DNA from: Lantana camara
Taxonomy: Eukaryota > Streptophyta > Magnoliopsida > Lamiales > Verbenaceae
DNA length: 64,000 nucleotides
Assembly (NCBI GenBank): GCA_037501455.1
Contig: CM074863.1
Span: forward strand, 55,285,501-55,349,500
Direction: 5' to 3'
The position numbers and the translations under genes were made by a program. Below the pieces are notes generated by a model, which saw only the letters and a program-made list of their open reading frames with translations, did not search any database and was not told where the DNA came from. Numbering within the stretch: the stretch's first letter is position 1; every line of letters starts with the position of its first letter. Shown in pieces: positions 34,373 to 47,153 of the stretch.

Positions 34373-34918
34373 TTGAATGTGAGACAGAGGCGATGGATGA
34401 AGTTGCTTGAAGATTATGATTGCAAGATTCTCTACCATCCGGGAAAGGCTAATGTGGTTGTCGATGCTCTGAGTCGGAAGGCTAGTGTTTCAGCTTTGGA
34501 GTCTAGTGCTAGCAAGCAAGTTTCTGAGGTATTGGTTTCAGAGGCTCGAATGGCTAACATTTCTGTTCAACCGGACTTGAAGCAAAGGTTGATTGAAGCT
34601 CAATCTAACGATCCAGAGATTCAGAGATTGGTTGCAAGGGCAAGAGTGGATCCCGAGACCAAGTTTGGGTTTGATGATTCAGGGTTGTTTCGGTTCAAGA
34701 CAAGAGTGTGTGTTCCGGAAGAACTTCAGCGGGTGATTTTGGATGAAGCCCATCGTTCGGCTTATACGATACATCCCGGTGGCACCAAGATGTACAAGGA
34801 TTTAAGGACTTTGTATTGGTGGAACTGTATGAAGAGAGATGTGGCGAATTATGTAAGAAGGTGCCTTGCGTGCCTACTTGTGAAGGCCGAGCATCAGAAA
34901 CAGGGAGGAACCCTCTAA
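34373..34918 (+). pseudogene. Gypsy-2 RNase H end and integrase zinc domain
   Basis: Same frame as the RT. It begins with the RNase H tail (RQRRWMKLLEDYDCKI, then ANVVVDALSRK) and, after a linker, the integrase HHCC domain (H-R-S-A-Y-T-I-H ... C-L-A-C near 34735-34875). TAA at 34916-34918 stops it just before the integrase core. Confidence 0.82.
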
Positions 34919-35788
34919 CCACTTCCGATTCCTGAGTGGAAGTGGGAGCAAGTGACTATGGACATCGTGTCCGTCTTGCCAAGGACCAAATGAGGTTATG
35001 ATGGGATTTGGGTCGTGATTGATAGACTTACTAAGTCAGCCCATTTTCTTCAGGTTAAGATGCCCGGTAAGGTTGCAAAGCTAGCTCGGTTGTATTGTAA
35101 AGAAATTGTGAGATTGCACGGGGTACCGGTTAGTATTGTCTCGGATCGAGATTGCCGCTTTACTTCGAGTTTTTGGCAAGAACTTCAGAAGTGTTTGGGC
35201 ACTAAGCTTCAGTTCAGCACCGCTTTTCACCCACAAACGGATGGACAATCTGAGAGATTGATCAAGTATCTTCAGGACATGCTTCATGCTTGTACCTTAG
35301 ATTTTCAGAATCAGTGGGATGAATATCTGCATTTGGTCGAGTTTGCCTATAACAACAGCTACCAAGCTTCGATTGGTATGGCGCCGTACGAAGCGCTGTA
35401 TGGAAGGAAGTGCCGATCTACTCTCTTTTGGGATATCGAGGATTGGAGATGGACAGAGGAAAATGAACTTGAAAGAGCTAAGAAGCCTGCGGCGATTCAA
35501 GATACCATCGACAAGGTGAAAGTTATTCAGCAAAGACTAAAAGCAACTCAGGACCGTCAGAAGAGTTACGCAAATAAGAGAAGACGGCCCCTAGAATTCG
35601 AAGTAGGAGATAAGGTTTTTTTGAAAGCATCTCCGCAAAAGGGGTTCGCTCGGATTGGTAAAGGTGGGAAGTTAAACCCGCGCTACTTAGGCCCCTTTGA
35701 GATTCTTGAGAAAATAGAGGAAGTGGCATACCGAGTTGATTTACCGCCGAGCTTAACCGGGATCCATAATGTCTTCCATGTCTCGTAG
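34919..35788 (+). pseudogene. Gypsy-2 integrase core
   Basis: DDE core with the first Asp in VTMDIV near 34957, the second in VSDRDCRF near 35141, and Glu in GQSERL near 35250. A GPF module (YLGPFEILEKI) lies near 35690. A TGA at 34991-34993 lies between the first Asp and the rest of the core, and TAG 35786-35788 closes the frame at HVS. Both stops are in the frame used from 32510 onward. Confidence 0.85.
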
Positions 35789-36019
35789 TTGAGGAAATAT
35801 CATCCCGATGAGTCTTTGGTGTTGCCCGTGGAAGAGATACGACTCGAACCGGATTTGACCATCTTTAAGAGACCGGTTAAGATTTTGGACCGAAAATGGC
35901 AAGAATTGAGGAATCAGCAGATTCCCTTGGTGAAAGTGTTGTGGCGAGATCAGAAAGCCGAAGAAGCCACTAGGGAAACCGAGAGAAAGGTGCAGGAGTC
36001 ATATCCGGTTTTGTTCTAG
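35789..36019 (+). pseudogene. Gypsy-2 C-terminal chromodomain
   Basis: Downstream of the TAG the frame continues to TAG 36017-36019. The segment ILDRKWQELRNQQIPLVKVLW then RDQKAEEATRE has the chromodomain pattern of Tekay/Del integrases (aromatic and VKVLW strand, then an acidic helix). In active elements this domain binds modified histone H3 and steers insertion to heterochromatin, which suits the nested setting here. Confidence 0.8.
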
Positions 36020-36050
36020 GCCCCGAGCCAGACCAGAGGACAGGTCCTTT

Positions 36051-36065
36051 TTAAGGGGGGAAGGT
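36051..36065 (+). other. Gypsy-2 polypurine tract
   Basis: TTAAGGGGGGAAGGT ends directly before TGTGACG of the 3' LTR. Confidence 0.88.
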
Positions 36066-39000
36066 TGTGACGCCCCGATTCTTCGGCCGTTCAGGTGACG
36101 TCACGTGTGTGTTTCGTGAGCTTTACGTTATTTATTTCATGCTTTTATATGTTATTATGATTGATTAATTGCTATACTTAGTTATTTGAATTACTTGAAA
36201 TTTGTTTGAATTTGGATATTTGCCTTAATTGCTCGTTTACTTGTATCTTGCTCGTTTCTTATCCGTTTCGAGTTTCGTTTCTTGCGTATTTTTGCCGTGC
36301 ATGAAATATGTGAGTTATTTACGTGTTAGCATGCTTACTTGTTAATTTGATGCTCGTTTGATTCAGTTTTGAGTTTGGTTTTTGGAATTGGGACAATTAG
36401 GGTTTTTAAGCACTTTATGCGCATCTTGTGTTCCGGTGTGCGTATCTTGAGCTAGGGAACTCGGATTCGAGTTCCGTCACCTCCGTTGGCTTCGTATCGA
36501 CGATTCGGATCCAATGGAAGAAGCCTCATGCCTTTTTGAATTCATTTAGACCTCCGAACCTCACCCGTAACGAGCAGCTTGTGCAAATTAGTATCTTTGG
36601 GTTGACTAGTCTTGGTGGGACCCTTCTTAACCTAACCTTAACTTGACCCATACCTTGTAGCTTGAGATAACACACTCCCTAACCCTACTAGCTGCTGAAT
36701 TTCGTGCCATTCCCGTCCCTTCTCATCCATTTGCTGCTCTAAAATCAGATCCAAGAGAGAAGAGAAGAGGAAGAAGAGAGAACTTTGCCATCCTTGTTGA
36801 TTTCTAGCTCAAATCAACTCCTTTCTTCTTCTAATCTTCAAGGTAAGTATATTTTTTTATTCTCTACTCTTTTAGATGTGTTTTCTTGCTTTTTATTCAT
36901 GCTTTGATTGGTATTTGATTAGGGTTTGATATGAGCAAGTTTGTGAGTTTTGATCAATTTCTTGTTAGAGGGCATGCTGGAAGTTTGGGGCTGAGTTAGG
37001 GACTTTGACTTGACATTTTGGTCCGATTTCTTCTTGTATTAGATGCTTAACATGTTGTAGTAGAACTAGGGTTCATGTGCCTTTGATGTTCTTTGGGAAA
37101 TTTATGAGTTATTTGGCATGAAAGTTGAATTTAGAATAGCTCCCCTGTTTTGGTTAATTGCCCTAGCTTTTGCTTGCTTTGGTTGATCATTTGTGCTTCA
37201 TTTTGTGCCAAATTGCATATACATGAAGTATATTAGTCCCTTTGCATGTTGGGATTAAGTTTCCAAGAGTTTAGATTCATTCTCAGCCCCTAGAGCCTTG
37301 ATCATGGCATGAACGTATTGATTTCTCAATTTTGTCTCTAATTGCATTGCTTGTTTGATAAACCTTTTTGGATGCATTCTTGAATCTCTTTGTGTGATTC
37401 TTTGGTGTGTATTTGATGCTTGTTTTATGTGTTTGATGCTTGAGTAGTTCCCTTTCTTTCAGCCCTTGTGTTGCTCTTTTCTTTCCCCTTTTAAAAACGC
37501 AGTTGTCTGCTCTTTCTCCCCTTTTTGCCTCTGTACCGAGACACCCCCGTGTCTCGGTTTGTTCTTCTGGAGTAACACGGGCGTGTCACCCCCTTTTCGT
37601 AGCCTTGTTTCCCTCCTGCACTGAGACACGGGGGTGTCCCAATTTAGGCTTCTGGGATGACACGGGCGTGTCATTCCCCTCGTTTTGATTTTAAGTGTAA
37701 CTCTTTTCCGTTCCCTTGCTTTTCGTTGCTTCTCTTTGCCTCGTTTCGACTTATATGTGTTATTATATTTGAGTTATGAGCTTTTTACATCCCACAATTC
37801 ATTTATAGTAAGAATTACGTGTGTATATGCAAGCTAGGGTTTAATAGAACTTACGTGATAACTTGTCTCTTTTCTTTTCCGTCATAAGCATTCATATGCA
37901 TTGCCGAGCGTCTAAATGGTTCATGTTTGAGTCTAAGTTCGTATTCCTTTGTTTATTTTGTTCAGAGAACCCTCCCGTGGACGAGGAAGTCGCTCATTAG
38001 ACACTATTTTCCCTCATTTGTTTCGTCTTCGGTGTAAGGTGAGGTTTATTTCTTTTAGTTATTCGACCTACAACCTTAGGTGCTTTTGGAACCCGCATGC
38101 GAGTATTATATACGTATATTTATGGTAAATATGTGTGAGATATGTATGTTAAGGGCTTGTCCCATTTGTTATACGACTTTGAAACGGATTTGTATACACA
38201 TATAAACTATTTTCTGCTTGTTTTGAAAACCTTGGTAAGGGTGCGTGTGTTAGCTTTGTTTCGTTTTTACCGGATTCAAGCAAGTCTCCGATTTCTGTTG
38301 GTTTTGATCTGTTGGGCCCCGGAGAGTGGCATGGCAACTCGGGACGAACATGGGGTCGGCGAGCTCTCCCATCAACACTTTCCATTGAGAGTTTCGCCCG
38401 ACCTTAGGAGGTTGGGGAAGGGCGGGGCTCTTGAGCCGGCGTAGGCAAACGTCGAAGGATTCAAGGAAGTAATTAAGCCTTGTATCGTTGGTTCTGAGTT
38501 CGTAAGCTCGTTAGATAGTTAGGGCCGTACATCCTACTATCACCCGGTGTGAAGGATGGTTTATGATTTCTGTTTGATTTGTTCGTTTTGATTCGGAGTT
38601 GGGGATTTACTTTTGTATGAACCATGAAACGAGATTGGCTTTGTGATTAACTAAAAGTTGGCATTTTGGCACTTGCCCTTCTGTTTTCTTTTCAACCTAT
38701 ATATCTAATATCACGGGAAACGTTTTAGTTTGCAAAACCCATTCTCGGTTCAAGGTTCTTTACTTTTGGTATATGCTTTGCTTTATACGTATTAGTGTGA
38801 GTGTGTTAGCCCCCTCACTAGTCGTTAGGACTAACCCTCGTTGTTTCTTTTCGCTTCCCCTTTTCTTTTAAGTTGCTGGTAGTTGCTTTTGGAGTCTTGA
38901 GCTAGGCGGCAAGTTGGTCGAGTCGTCTTACTTGTGGATAGCTCGAGTCTCAAGCATTTTAATTATGTTTTGTACTTACTTGACCGCACTTTTGGATACG

Positions 39001-39342
39001 CTATGTATGGATTATGATTATTCTTTTGGCCCGTAAAGGGTTTGTATATAAATATTATGAAATGTTGGTACCTATATGTATTATAAGTAGATAGTCGGTA
39101 TCTATAATTATACTTTATGTGTTGGTACCTATACATAAATATATAATATGTCTCTTATGTATCGCTTCCGCATTCATGTTTTATTTGTGCACTCTGATGT
39201 AAGGGTCTAGTCCGCCTGGCTTAGGTTGGTTTTCGTTTGGTCATCCGTTCGCTGGAGTTGGGCATGTGTGCGGAGTCCGTTTCATTACATGTGCTTGGCT
39301 TTGGTGCGGGGGATGTGGTGCCCACCGCTCCGGGGTGCTACA
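36066..39342 (+). repeat. Gypsy-2 3' LTR
   Basis: 3277 bp, ending GTGCTACA. It carries the same palindrome quartet as the 5' LTR at 37535-37558, 37572-37589, 37620-37643 and 37657-37674, with spacing 37, 48 and 37. It is followed by AGAGT, one base different from the left target TGAGT. Confidence 0.92.
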
Positions 39343-39347
39343 AGAGT

Positions 39348-39583
39348 TATGAACCTCTAGGGTTCCAATGAGATGCTAGGATAAGGTAGGCTCGGGAAAT
39401 AAATAGTAAATTTGGTTCGTGGTAAGGAAATCCCCCTTAAAACACAGTACGACTAATGAATGCACATTGATCACATAAGAATGCAACACATGAACATTTG
39501 TAAAGGTGAACCAAGGTATATAAACGCATTCTTATCCTCTTTGATTTACTGTTTCAAGCTAGGTCCTGATACGGGTTGTTACA
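39348..39583 (-). mobile_element. S-LTR (solo LTR, minus strand), piece 3 of 3
   Basis: On the minus strand it starts TGTAACAACCCG at 39583. It aligns with the start of the S-family LTR at 53563 (TGTAACAGCCC). It is followed by TAAAT (39584-39588), the partner of 1537-1541. No purine tract follows, which supports a solo LTR. Confidence 0.78.
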
Positions 39584-39588
39584 TAAAT

Positions 39589-39794
39589 GAATTGGAATGA
39601 ATGTTTATTACTATGCTTTCGTTATAATTGTTATGCATGTTGGTAATTAATTAAGGGTTAGTCCCTCCTAGCTAGATTGTTTTTTTATTGTCTCCCGTTC
39701 GCTATAGGCTTGATTCATGTATGGACCGTCCATTCCATATGTGGATTGAACTATAGTGCCGGGATTGTGGCTACCTTGCGTTCCATGTGCTACA
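39589..39794 (+). mobile_element. LARD-4 5' LTR, right fragment
   Basis: Follows the TAAAT duplication and ends in CATGTGCTACA at 39794, the LTR end. It keeps the TAGTCC...CCGTTCGC stretch found near the end of the other large LTRs. Confidence 0.8.
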
Positions 39795-39802
39795 TCCTAA
39801 GG

Positions 39803-39820
39803 TGGTATCAGAGCCCGGTT
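39803..39820 (+). other. LARD-4 primer-binding site
   Basis: TGGTATCAGAGCCCGGTT, 8 bases (TCCTAAGG) after the LTR end, tRNA-iMet type. Confidence 0.87.
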
Positions 39821-42800
39821 GTAAAACCATGGTTCTAGTGTCATGTCGTGTCAAGTCTAGGTCATACGACTTAGGAATTACTTGATAACTTGTGCATTAC
39901 ATTGATTCATATAACTACTTGTCGATCAGTTGACCTTATATAGCTTGGAATTTATATGTTTAACGTGTTTTACTTTAACTTTGTTGAATTAGTTGTTGCA
40001 TTTTGCATCAAATACGTGTTTTAATGCTAAATATGTGTCATATGCAATCACTAACCCCATGCATTTATACTTTAGACAAGCTGTGGTTGTAGGATATTAT
40101 TACCACGTCAAACTACGGCCAAATTTTCACAACCACAAACATATACTACAATATTCCTTTTGGAGATATGGCTGGTTTGAAGAAGGCACCGAAGGTTAAG
40201 AAAAATTCGGGTAATTGGTGGGTTTATGGCCAGGTTATGGTTTGGGAGTTCAATTTCGAGTTGAGGGTTAAATTATGCGGAAGAATTGGTGTGTATAAGA
40301 CAAGGGTATGAAGGTGTGATGTGTATAACTCCCAAGACAAATACGCGTTTCTATACCGTAAGTGGGAGTTGATCACCCGGATTCAGGAGGTTTGTTTAAT
40401 TCAAAGAAAAGAGTGAAGGCCTTGAAGGTATGAAGATGATATGAAACTACAACCAACCCCTACAACAACCACAATCTAGCACAATCTCTTCTTTCTAGCT
40501 CGAAAAATTATAAGGAATGCACCGAGAATTTCTACAAAAATTCAAGAGTCAGGATCTCTCTAATTGGGCTAAGGTTCGGATGATAAGAACTCAAAATAGG
40601 AGGTCAATTTGTGGGAAGAGTTTACAAGTTCTATCGGAGGTGGTAAGTTGTTGAGAAGGATTCCCGCATTCAAGAGAGAGGTGAAGGAAAATCTCGAAGA
40701 AGTTTAGATTTGAGGTTTTTATCAATGGGTAGGCGAGGACCTTTAAGAGAATTCAAGGTAAAATAGATTCGTGGGTGAAACGACAAAGATCACCAAAAAA
40801 GGTTCAGGATAAAATAGGGTTCATGGATGGCAAACAATACAATCATCAAAGAAGAGTCTCTGAATAAGAATTGAAGTTATCGGGCAACAAATAGAAATGG
40901 TAAAGAAAGTCAAAGAGTTTCTGGAGGGAAATTTTGTGCTCAAGTGTAAGCAATTGGAGGCTGAGTTTGTTTGACTACTTTAATTTATAAGGAATAAACC
41001 GAGGAAGCTTTGATCCAAGTAACAACTATGGCGAAGGTTAGGACAACACTTGGAGATTTATTTCTTCAAAGAAAAGTTAAGACATCAATTCATAGATGTG
41101 GAAGAATTTGAATTCAAGGATCACAATCTTGGATTATAAAGTTATATAAGTTGGTACAAGGAACCTTTGATCAAGGAGACATTTGTGATGAGGATTAGGG
41201 TAATACTTGGAGATCGATAATTTAAAAAGAATTTGGTTCATGAAATTTCAACCTCGTGTGATGGAAATGTATAGGTTGAAGATGTAGAATTTTGTAGAAT
41301 TGGAAGACCGTAGGTAGCCAGAGATAACCAACAAATTTAAGACAAGCTTGTAATTCAACAAATAAGGAACCAATGCCAAGTTAAAATCTATCATCACCAC
41401 GGTGACAGGTTTAATGCATTCATAAGCACGTGCATCATACATTGTTTAAATTATTTAAATTTTTTTAATTATATACACATTTCTAATTGAGCTTAATCTT
41501 TCCAATGTGTGCATTTTTATTACTTACAAGTATGATACACGCATTAGCATATTAACCCTACATGCATTGTTAAGTGTTTACTTGATAGGAACTCTCCCCA
41601 CCTCACTTATCAATTAATACTTCAACTGAGACACAACTGAATTAGGAGAAGGAAAATAATTGGATTGCAAAGTATGGACCAAAAGGGAAAGCTGTTGCAA
41701 GGCCGGGGAAAAGTAGTCGGGAGTTAGAATGGAGGAAGTGGGTTGCTATTCCTACCAATCACTTCAAAGGTAAACAAGTGAAACTTTTCGGACAAGGGGC
41801 GTGATTAGAATTATTTATACCAAGAAAGCTAAATTGAAGGAATTGGGAATTTTCAATTTAAGAAGCGGTGTTGCAAGCCAACGGGTAAGAATAGGCATTC
41901 TTAAGGGGGAGAGTCGATTGGGAAATGACTTCAAACTTATGGATGGGCTCAAACGAACTACTTTTAATAGAAGCAACAAAAATGCCAGAGTTACCCACAA
42001 TGGGATTTCTCGAAAGTGGAAAAAGGGAAAGAATTAGATGATAATGATATTTGATGACCTTTAAGTCTGGGTTGAGAAAATTTTGAGAATAATCTCAAGA
42101 AGGAGCAGCACTTCAAGAACTGGAAATGGGTATTCAAGAAATGGTGGGAGAATTAGCACTCGATGAAATTTCAAGATCGAGGTGAGGAAGACTTCGGGAA
42201 TAATATTGGAAGAGACGAGTGTCTCGAGAGATGAAGATACGGATTCAAAGAGAGTTGAAAAATCAATGGATAAGACGGGGTAAAATTTTCGAAATAATAT
42301 GGGAAGGGGTAAGTGCTTCCAGAGTTGAAGGTGAGTATTCAAGGAGTGTTTGGTAGTTGAAATGACAAGGTAGAGTAAAGAATGATCGATGACGACTTGG
42401 GTTGAAGGATCAACATCATTCGAGTCTTACCACCGGAGACGCACGAATTCAAATCTTCCAAGGTTGAACAGATTGAGTTCTTTATATAACATGTTTTAAA
42501 TTGGAAATGATGGGGCCATGAGAAAACTTCAAGGAAAATTTGGTAAGGAAGGTATTGGATAGAAATGTCAATCGGATTATCATACTGTGTGATGGAGAGT
42601 GAGACTTAATTCAATGGAGCTCGGAAGTGGAATATTAGAAGAAAATATCATTTTTTTTCATGATGGACCAGGAACACTAATAGGATTGGAGACTAGAAAG
42701 TGAGCTACCATAAACTAGTTCGAGTATTCCGAAAGGTAAATATAATCGATGGAAAAGAATAAGTTGATTGGGTTAAGATCGAGTGCACATTCAAGATTGG

Positions 42801-43514
42801 AACTTCAGACCATGGTATTTAGTTAGGATAAGAGAATCGATCATGAAAGGAGGGTCGAGTGATCATTTAAGTGTGGAACACATCTCAAGGCACGACACTA
42901 TGGTTAGAGGAATCTCCAACACCAAATCAAGAGTTGAAACGGATCCTTGCCGTGGAAGCTTCCTAAAACAACTGTGAACGGTACCTTTAAACATACATGT
43001 CCCATGCATCCTGCATTTTATTATGGTCATATATGGTTCTTTGTTACTTGTAAATTGCCTTTGTATGCCTGACAATTGATGTCTTTGATATTTCTTACCT
43101 GTTCCTTGTATGATTATTGTGTAATTGTTTATTTAAGTGTTTTCCTTGGGCATTTGTGGTTGTTTGTTTGAGATACGGGATTCTCTCGTTGCATGAGAGA
43201 CGGGGTTCTCTCGTTGTTTGTTTGAGAGGCGGGATTCTCTCGTTATTTTCTTGAGAGATGGGGCTCTCTTTTTGTTGTTTGATTCTTGTTTAACTTGTTC
43301 TTGCAGAAGATTAGGGTTTTTTTTTGCTTTCTCCGAGTGTTTAAGTTCCGGTGAGTTAAAGATCGTGACTTAATAAGAATAGAAAACCCCTTGTTGCTTG
43401 AAGACCTTTTTTAAACTAATTCCTGATGGGGAGTTGCTAACCCACGTGGGATGAACACGGGAGAGTTGTTAACAGTCCAGAACTCGAGGCAGTGCACCTG
43501 GGGACCAGGTCCTC
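39821..43514 (+). mobile_element. LARD-4 internal region (non-coding)
   Basis: About 3.7 kb with no gag or pol motif. The stretch near 40240-40400 matches, as reverse complement, 53400-53550 of LARD-6, and 40860-40980 matches the conserved short-ORF region of LARD-3 at DNA level. Short frames (for example at 41801-42037) have no counterpart I recognise. Four hairpins lie at 43170-43270 and a purine tract closes the region. Confidence 0.82.
43170..43270 (+). repeat. Pre-PPT hairpin array, LARD-4
   Basis: Hairpins at 43170-43187 (GAGATACGGGATTCTCTC), 43195-43212 (GAGAGACGGGGTTCTCTC), 43224-43241 (GAGAGGCGGGATTCTCTC) and 43253-43270 (GAGAGATGGGGCTCTCTT). Spacing is 25, 29 and 29 bp. The array is about 245 bp from the purine tract, farther than in LARD-3. 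Confidence 0.8.
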
Positions 43515-43529
43515 TTAAGGGGGAGAGAT
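43515..43529 (+). other. LARD-4 polypurine tract
   Basis: TTAAGGGGGAGAGAT directly before the 3' LTR. Confidence 0.85.
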
Positions 43530-43925
43530 TATAACACCCCAATTTTCTAGCCGTTCAAGTACGCGCGCCACGCGTGTGAGTTTTGAGACTTAGGATTATT
43601 TAATTCATCTTCATTATTTAATTGCACGGTTCAATTCATTTAATGTGAATTCTTGTGATTATATGATTTCAAATTTCTTCTTTCGTGAATTTCATTACGT
43701 GAATTATATGTTTTAAATCTCTAACTTCGTGGATTCTATTATGTGAGTGTGTATATAACTTTCCGACCACGATTTAAGTTTTAGCATAACATATATATAT
43801 ATTCAACTTCATTTCACCTTATTCTTTTAGAGCCTTATATTTATATGTGTATATATAATCATCTACCATGCATGCCTAATTGATGCATTTCTAACTTACA
43901 AATTCATAAGAGAAAAGGGCTTGTG
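43530..43925 (+). mobile_element. LARD-4 3' LTR, first 396 bp
   Basis: Starts TATAACACCCC (a decayed TGTAACACCCC). It is interrupted at 43925 by LARD-6; the remaining part must lie beyond the window. The last five bases TTGTG are the expected LARD-6 target duplication, which cannot be checked here. Confidence 0.8.
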
Positions 43926-46900
43926 TGTAGCACCCCGGGACGATAGGCACCACATCCCCCGCACTACAAGTCTAGTCCACACATGAAATGGATAATCCAA
44001 GCATGACCCGGACTCATAGCGAACGGGAGACAAAACGAAAGCAACCTGGCTTGGCGGAAACTAACTCTGTACCAATTAAATCATAATGCTAAACATACTG
44101 CGGAAGCAACAATACTATGCATAATTTAATAATAACTCCAGGCTCATAACATAATCATAAGATAATTAAGATTCAAAATGCATCCTATCCACGGGTTCAA
44201 CTAAACATACAACCTGTCCCGAATCAATTCGGCAATAATTCATAATTGGCACACAGGCCCAAATACATAAGGGAAATACAATTAAATTAAATTAATGTAA
44301 AATGTGACACGAGTGTACAAGTGACTCTATAAAAGAATTAAAATAGGACCTCCGCCTAGCAAAACCTGCACGAAATTGAGAAGTGGGAAAGAGGGGTCAG
44401 TCTCTAGAAGACTGAGTGAGCAGGACCTATACATATATATCAAAACATGCGCATGCAAGTCATAAATCCTGAGCAAAGTTTTATTTAAAGTTAGTTCCCA
44501 TAAATGGCTAGAAAGTAATTAAGCAATGCTCAGACTTTACGACTAATTCATATTAAATTCATAAATTCATAATTTATACATAATCATTAAGGCTCGGCGA
44601 GTGAGCGTGCATAATCTCCAACCAAACTTCGACCGTGTACGACAACAAAACTAATACATTTATTACGTGATCATGCAATACATTATAACATATGCAAGAC
44701 ATATAATATGAGATATAATCGTTTGGGCAATCCGTGTCTCGGCCTTCCCGCATGGGGCATAACAATTATAACATAATCATAATCATGAAAATAAGTTCCA
44801 ACCTTCTTCCTTCGGTTGGTGGACGAGTTTTTAAGGCCCGACCTCCTAAACATATCAATGTGGCAATTGAGGTTCCTGAGTCCTCAAAGCCCGGTTAGCC
44901 TTTCCTCGTCAAAAACTCCTTAACGAGGTCGGTTTCGCCGTAGTTCATGGTGAAACTAGCACATGGGATCACCGTCGGCCCTTGCCTCCCCGGATAGCCA
45001 CATATACTAAATTCCTGGGCCCGTTTTCATAACATGGTCTCGCCAAAACATTTTAATTCATGAGAAACATGACATAGTCCAAATCCTTTAGAAATAATTT
45101 ACTTGACGACTCCATTTGAAAACAATACATATATATACCTTAGGGTTTTGGCCAAAACTTGTCACATAAGGTTGTAGGGTTCAATATGTAACTAGAACAA
45201 AAACACCCTCACCTGGAATACCATAAGACAAGAAACATGAGTAATACGGGTGCCTATTCAATTCGAAAGTCTCCACCCTGGAAACGAACTGTACAAGAGA
45301 AGGAACAATGTGTACTCGTGAGAATTGACTCAGCAAGAAACCAAATAGATGCACGGAATGTTATACTCTTTGTATGAGATGCATAAAGAGTATAAATCAT
45401 GTTATAATGTCATATAATCAAGTAATTCATTCAAAACCTTCAATACACGAAGGTTTCATATTCATTCATTCCATACCTTTCATGAATCATATCAAATCAA
45501 GCCAAAATCTTCAAACTATAATCATATTACACAATTTAACATGTTTACAATGCATACAATAAATATAGAGGCAAGAGGATACAAGAAAGCTTCATACGTG
45601 TTATTTAAACGTTCATGCATTCAAGTCACATTTACACTTATCAATGAAACCGTAAAATTAGAATAAATAATCAAACATATCATATATTATCAAATAATCA
45701 TACATAAAAGTCATAAAATTCACATATGGTGATCAAAGGAGTGAAAGGAACGCAAGAAGGGAGGTTTAGGCAAAGTTCGGTAAAAGTTGACAATATTCGT
45801 AAATGCGCAAGCCATAGGAGAATGGAAATATCTTGAGTTGTAGAATTTAGAATTGAGTTTTGTTTCTCAATGAAAGTAGACACACAGGGCTTTCCAATGA
45901 TATATGGCACGGATCATGGTTCAAAACGAGGTGAAATGGCGTAGGCCCGAAGTTGGATGAACGAGGGTTGCCGGTAAAGTGCCAACACCAAAAGGAATTG
46001 ATAGTATCTCAGAAATGGGAAAAGATATTGAGGTGATTCCAATTGCAGAGTGTTATAGACTCAAAGACGCTGATCGTGTCCAAAAATCAGCTCAATCGAA
46101 GGTCGTATGAGGGGGTACCCGGCCGGGTAAAGTTTAAGGAAAAAGTTTCCCGGCCGGGGAAACCTGTGCAGAAACTTTCTGCACAAAAAGTACCCACCCG
46201 GGTACATTTTATGAACAAATTTTACCCACCCGGGGATCCTCTCTGAACAGGAAAAAGTGGCAGAAACAGGGGTTGCTCGAAGGGGAAAGAGGAGAAAGCA
46301 AAAACCACATCAAAGCTCAACCAAAAGTAATCAAATTCAAGGTATAAGTTCATGCAAACATGCTACAACAATTTCTGTTGTCAAAAGGCCATGAAATGCA
46401 CAAGAAATTAATCTACCATTTCAAGTATGAAAACTCCATGAATGGTGGAACATCATATATTCAATCTTCAACCCAAAATCTAACAAATATGCATAGATCC
46501 AACTCAAAATTGTCACATAAGTTTCATATAAAGTCGTGGAATGCAAAGAATCCTAAAACCCTAACATTAATCAAGAATTCATCAATTAAAAATGCATGAC
46601 CTTACCTTGACTGAGTGAAGAGATGGAGGAGATGAAGAGGGGGAAGTATAAAGCTTGAATTCTTGTTGAAAAGGGAAGAAAATCTTGGCCTTCTTACTTT
46701 CTTGGTGGATCGGATAAAGAGAGGGAGGGATGGAAGAGCTCTTGCTTTATTCTTGGTTAAAGGATGAAGAAATGAGTGTATGTATATTTGTGTGTATAGT
46801 TTATATCGGTCCAAGAAGAGAAGAAAATGGGAGAATTTGGTAATTGGTCCTTGGAAGATTTAAATGAATGCAATTAGGTATCAAGTTTCATAAATGCTAC

Positions 46901-47153
46901 AATTAAGTCCAAAGGTCTCTAAATGTGTTTAATCGAGGACAAATGATGAAGTATTCCCATAATTAAATTAATATGTCATTTAAGCATACTCGGAGAATTA
47001 AACACGTAATCCACGAAAGGAATTTCACAAAAGAAGGAATTAGAAATCATATAATCACAAGAATTTATATTAAAAAGAATAAAAGAGGGCACTTAAAGAG
47101 CAAAAAGGAATTTAAATAAATCTTAATCCCAAAACTTACACACATGGTGCGTG
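43926..47153 (-). mobile_element. LARD-6 3' LTR, main part (minus strand)
   Basis: The plus strand begins TGTAGCACCCCGGG, the reverse complement of an LTR end. The LTR runs right to 47153 and, after the LARD-5 insertion, to 50393, where its start (minus strand TGTGACACCCCGATTTC) is preceded by a purine tract. The interior carries the palindrome array at 46115-46236 and is otherwise AT-rich and non-coding. Confidence 0.82.
46116..46236. repeat. Palindrome quartet in LARD-6 LTR
   Basis: Units near 46116-46129 (TACCCGGCCGGGTA), 46146-46162 (TTTCCCGGCCGGGGAAA), 46190-46205 (GTACCCACCCGGGTAC) and 46223-46236 (TACCCACCCGGGGA). Spacing is about 30, 44 and 33 bp. The core (CCCGGCCGGG, CCCACCCGGG) is unrelated to the GACAC/GTGTC core of Gypsy-2, but the short-long-short layout is the same. 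Confidence 0.75.

Larger units (their letters stand above)
12692..39342 (+). mobile_element. Gypsy-2, Tekay/Del-type chromovirus, split by LARD-3
   Basis: LTRs of 3276 and 3277 bp (12692-15967; 36066-39342) begin TGTGACGCC and end GTGCTACA. A tRNA-iMet primer site lies 8 bases after the 5' LTR and a G-rich purine tract precedes the 3' LTR. Target bases are TGAGT (12687-12691) and AGAGT (39343-39347): four of five match, so one has mutated or the ends have recombined. Coding order gag, protease, RT, RNase H, integrase, chromodomain plus long LTRs places it in the Tekay/Del chromovirus clade. Without the nested LARD-3 it is about 11 kb. It is inactive: gag frameshifts, at least six in-frame stops, an RNase H deletion and a changed protease triad. 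LTR segments I compared differ by roughly 3-5 percent. Confidence 0.92.
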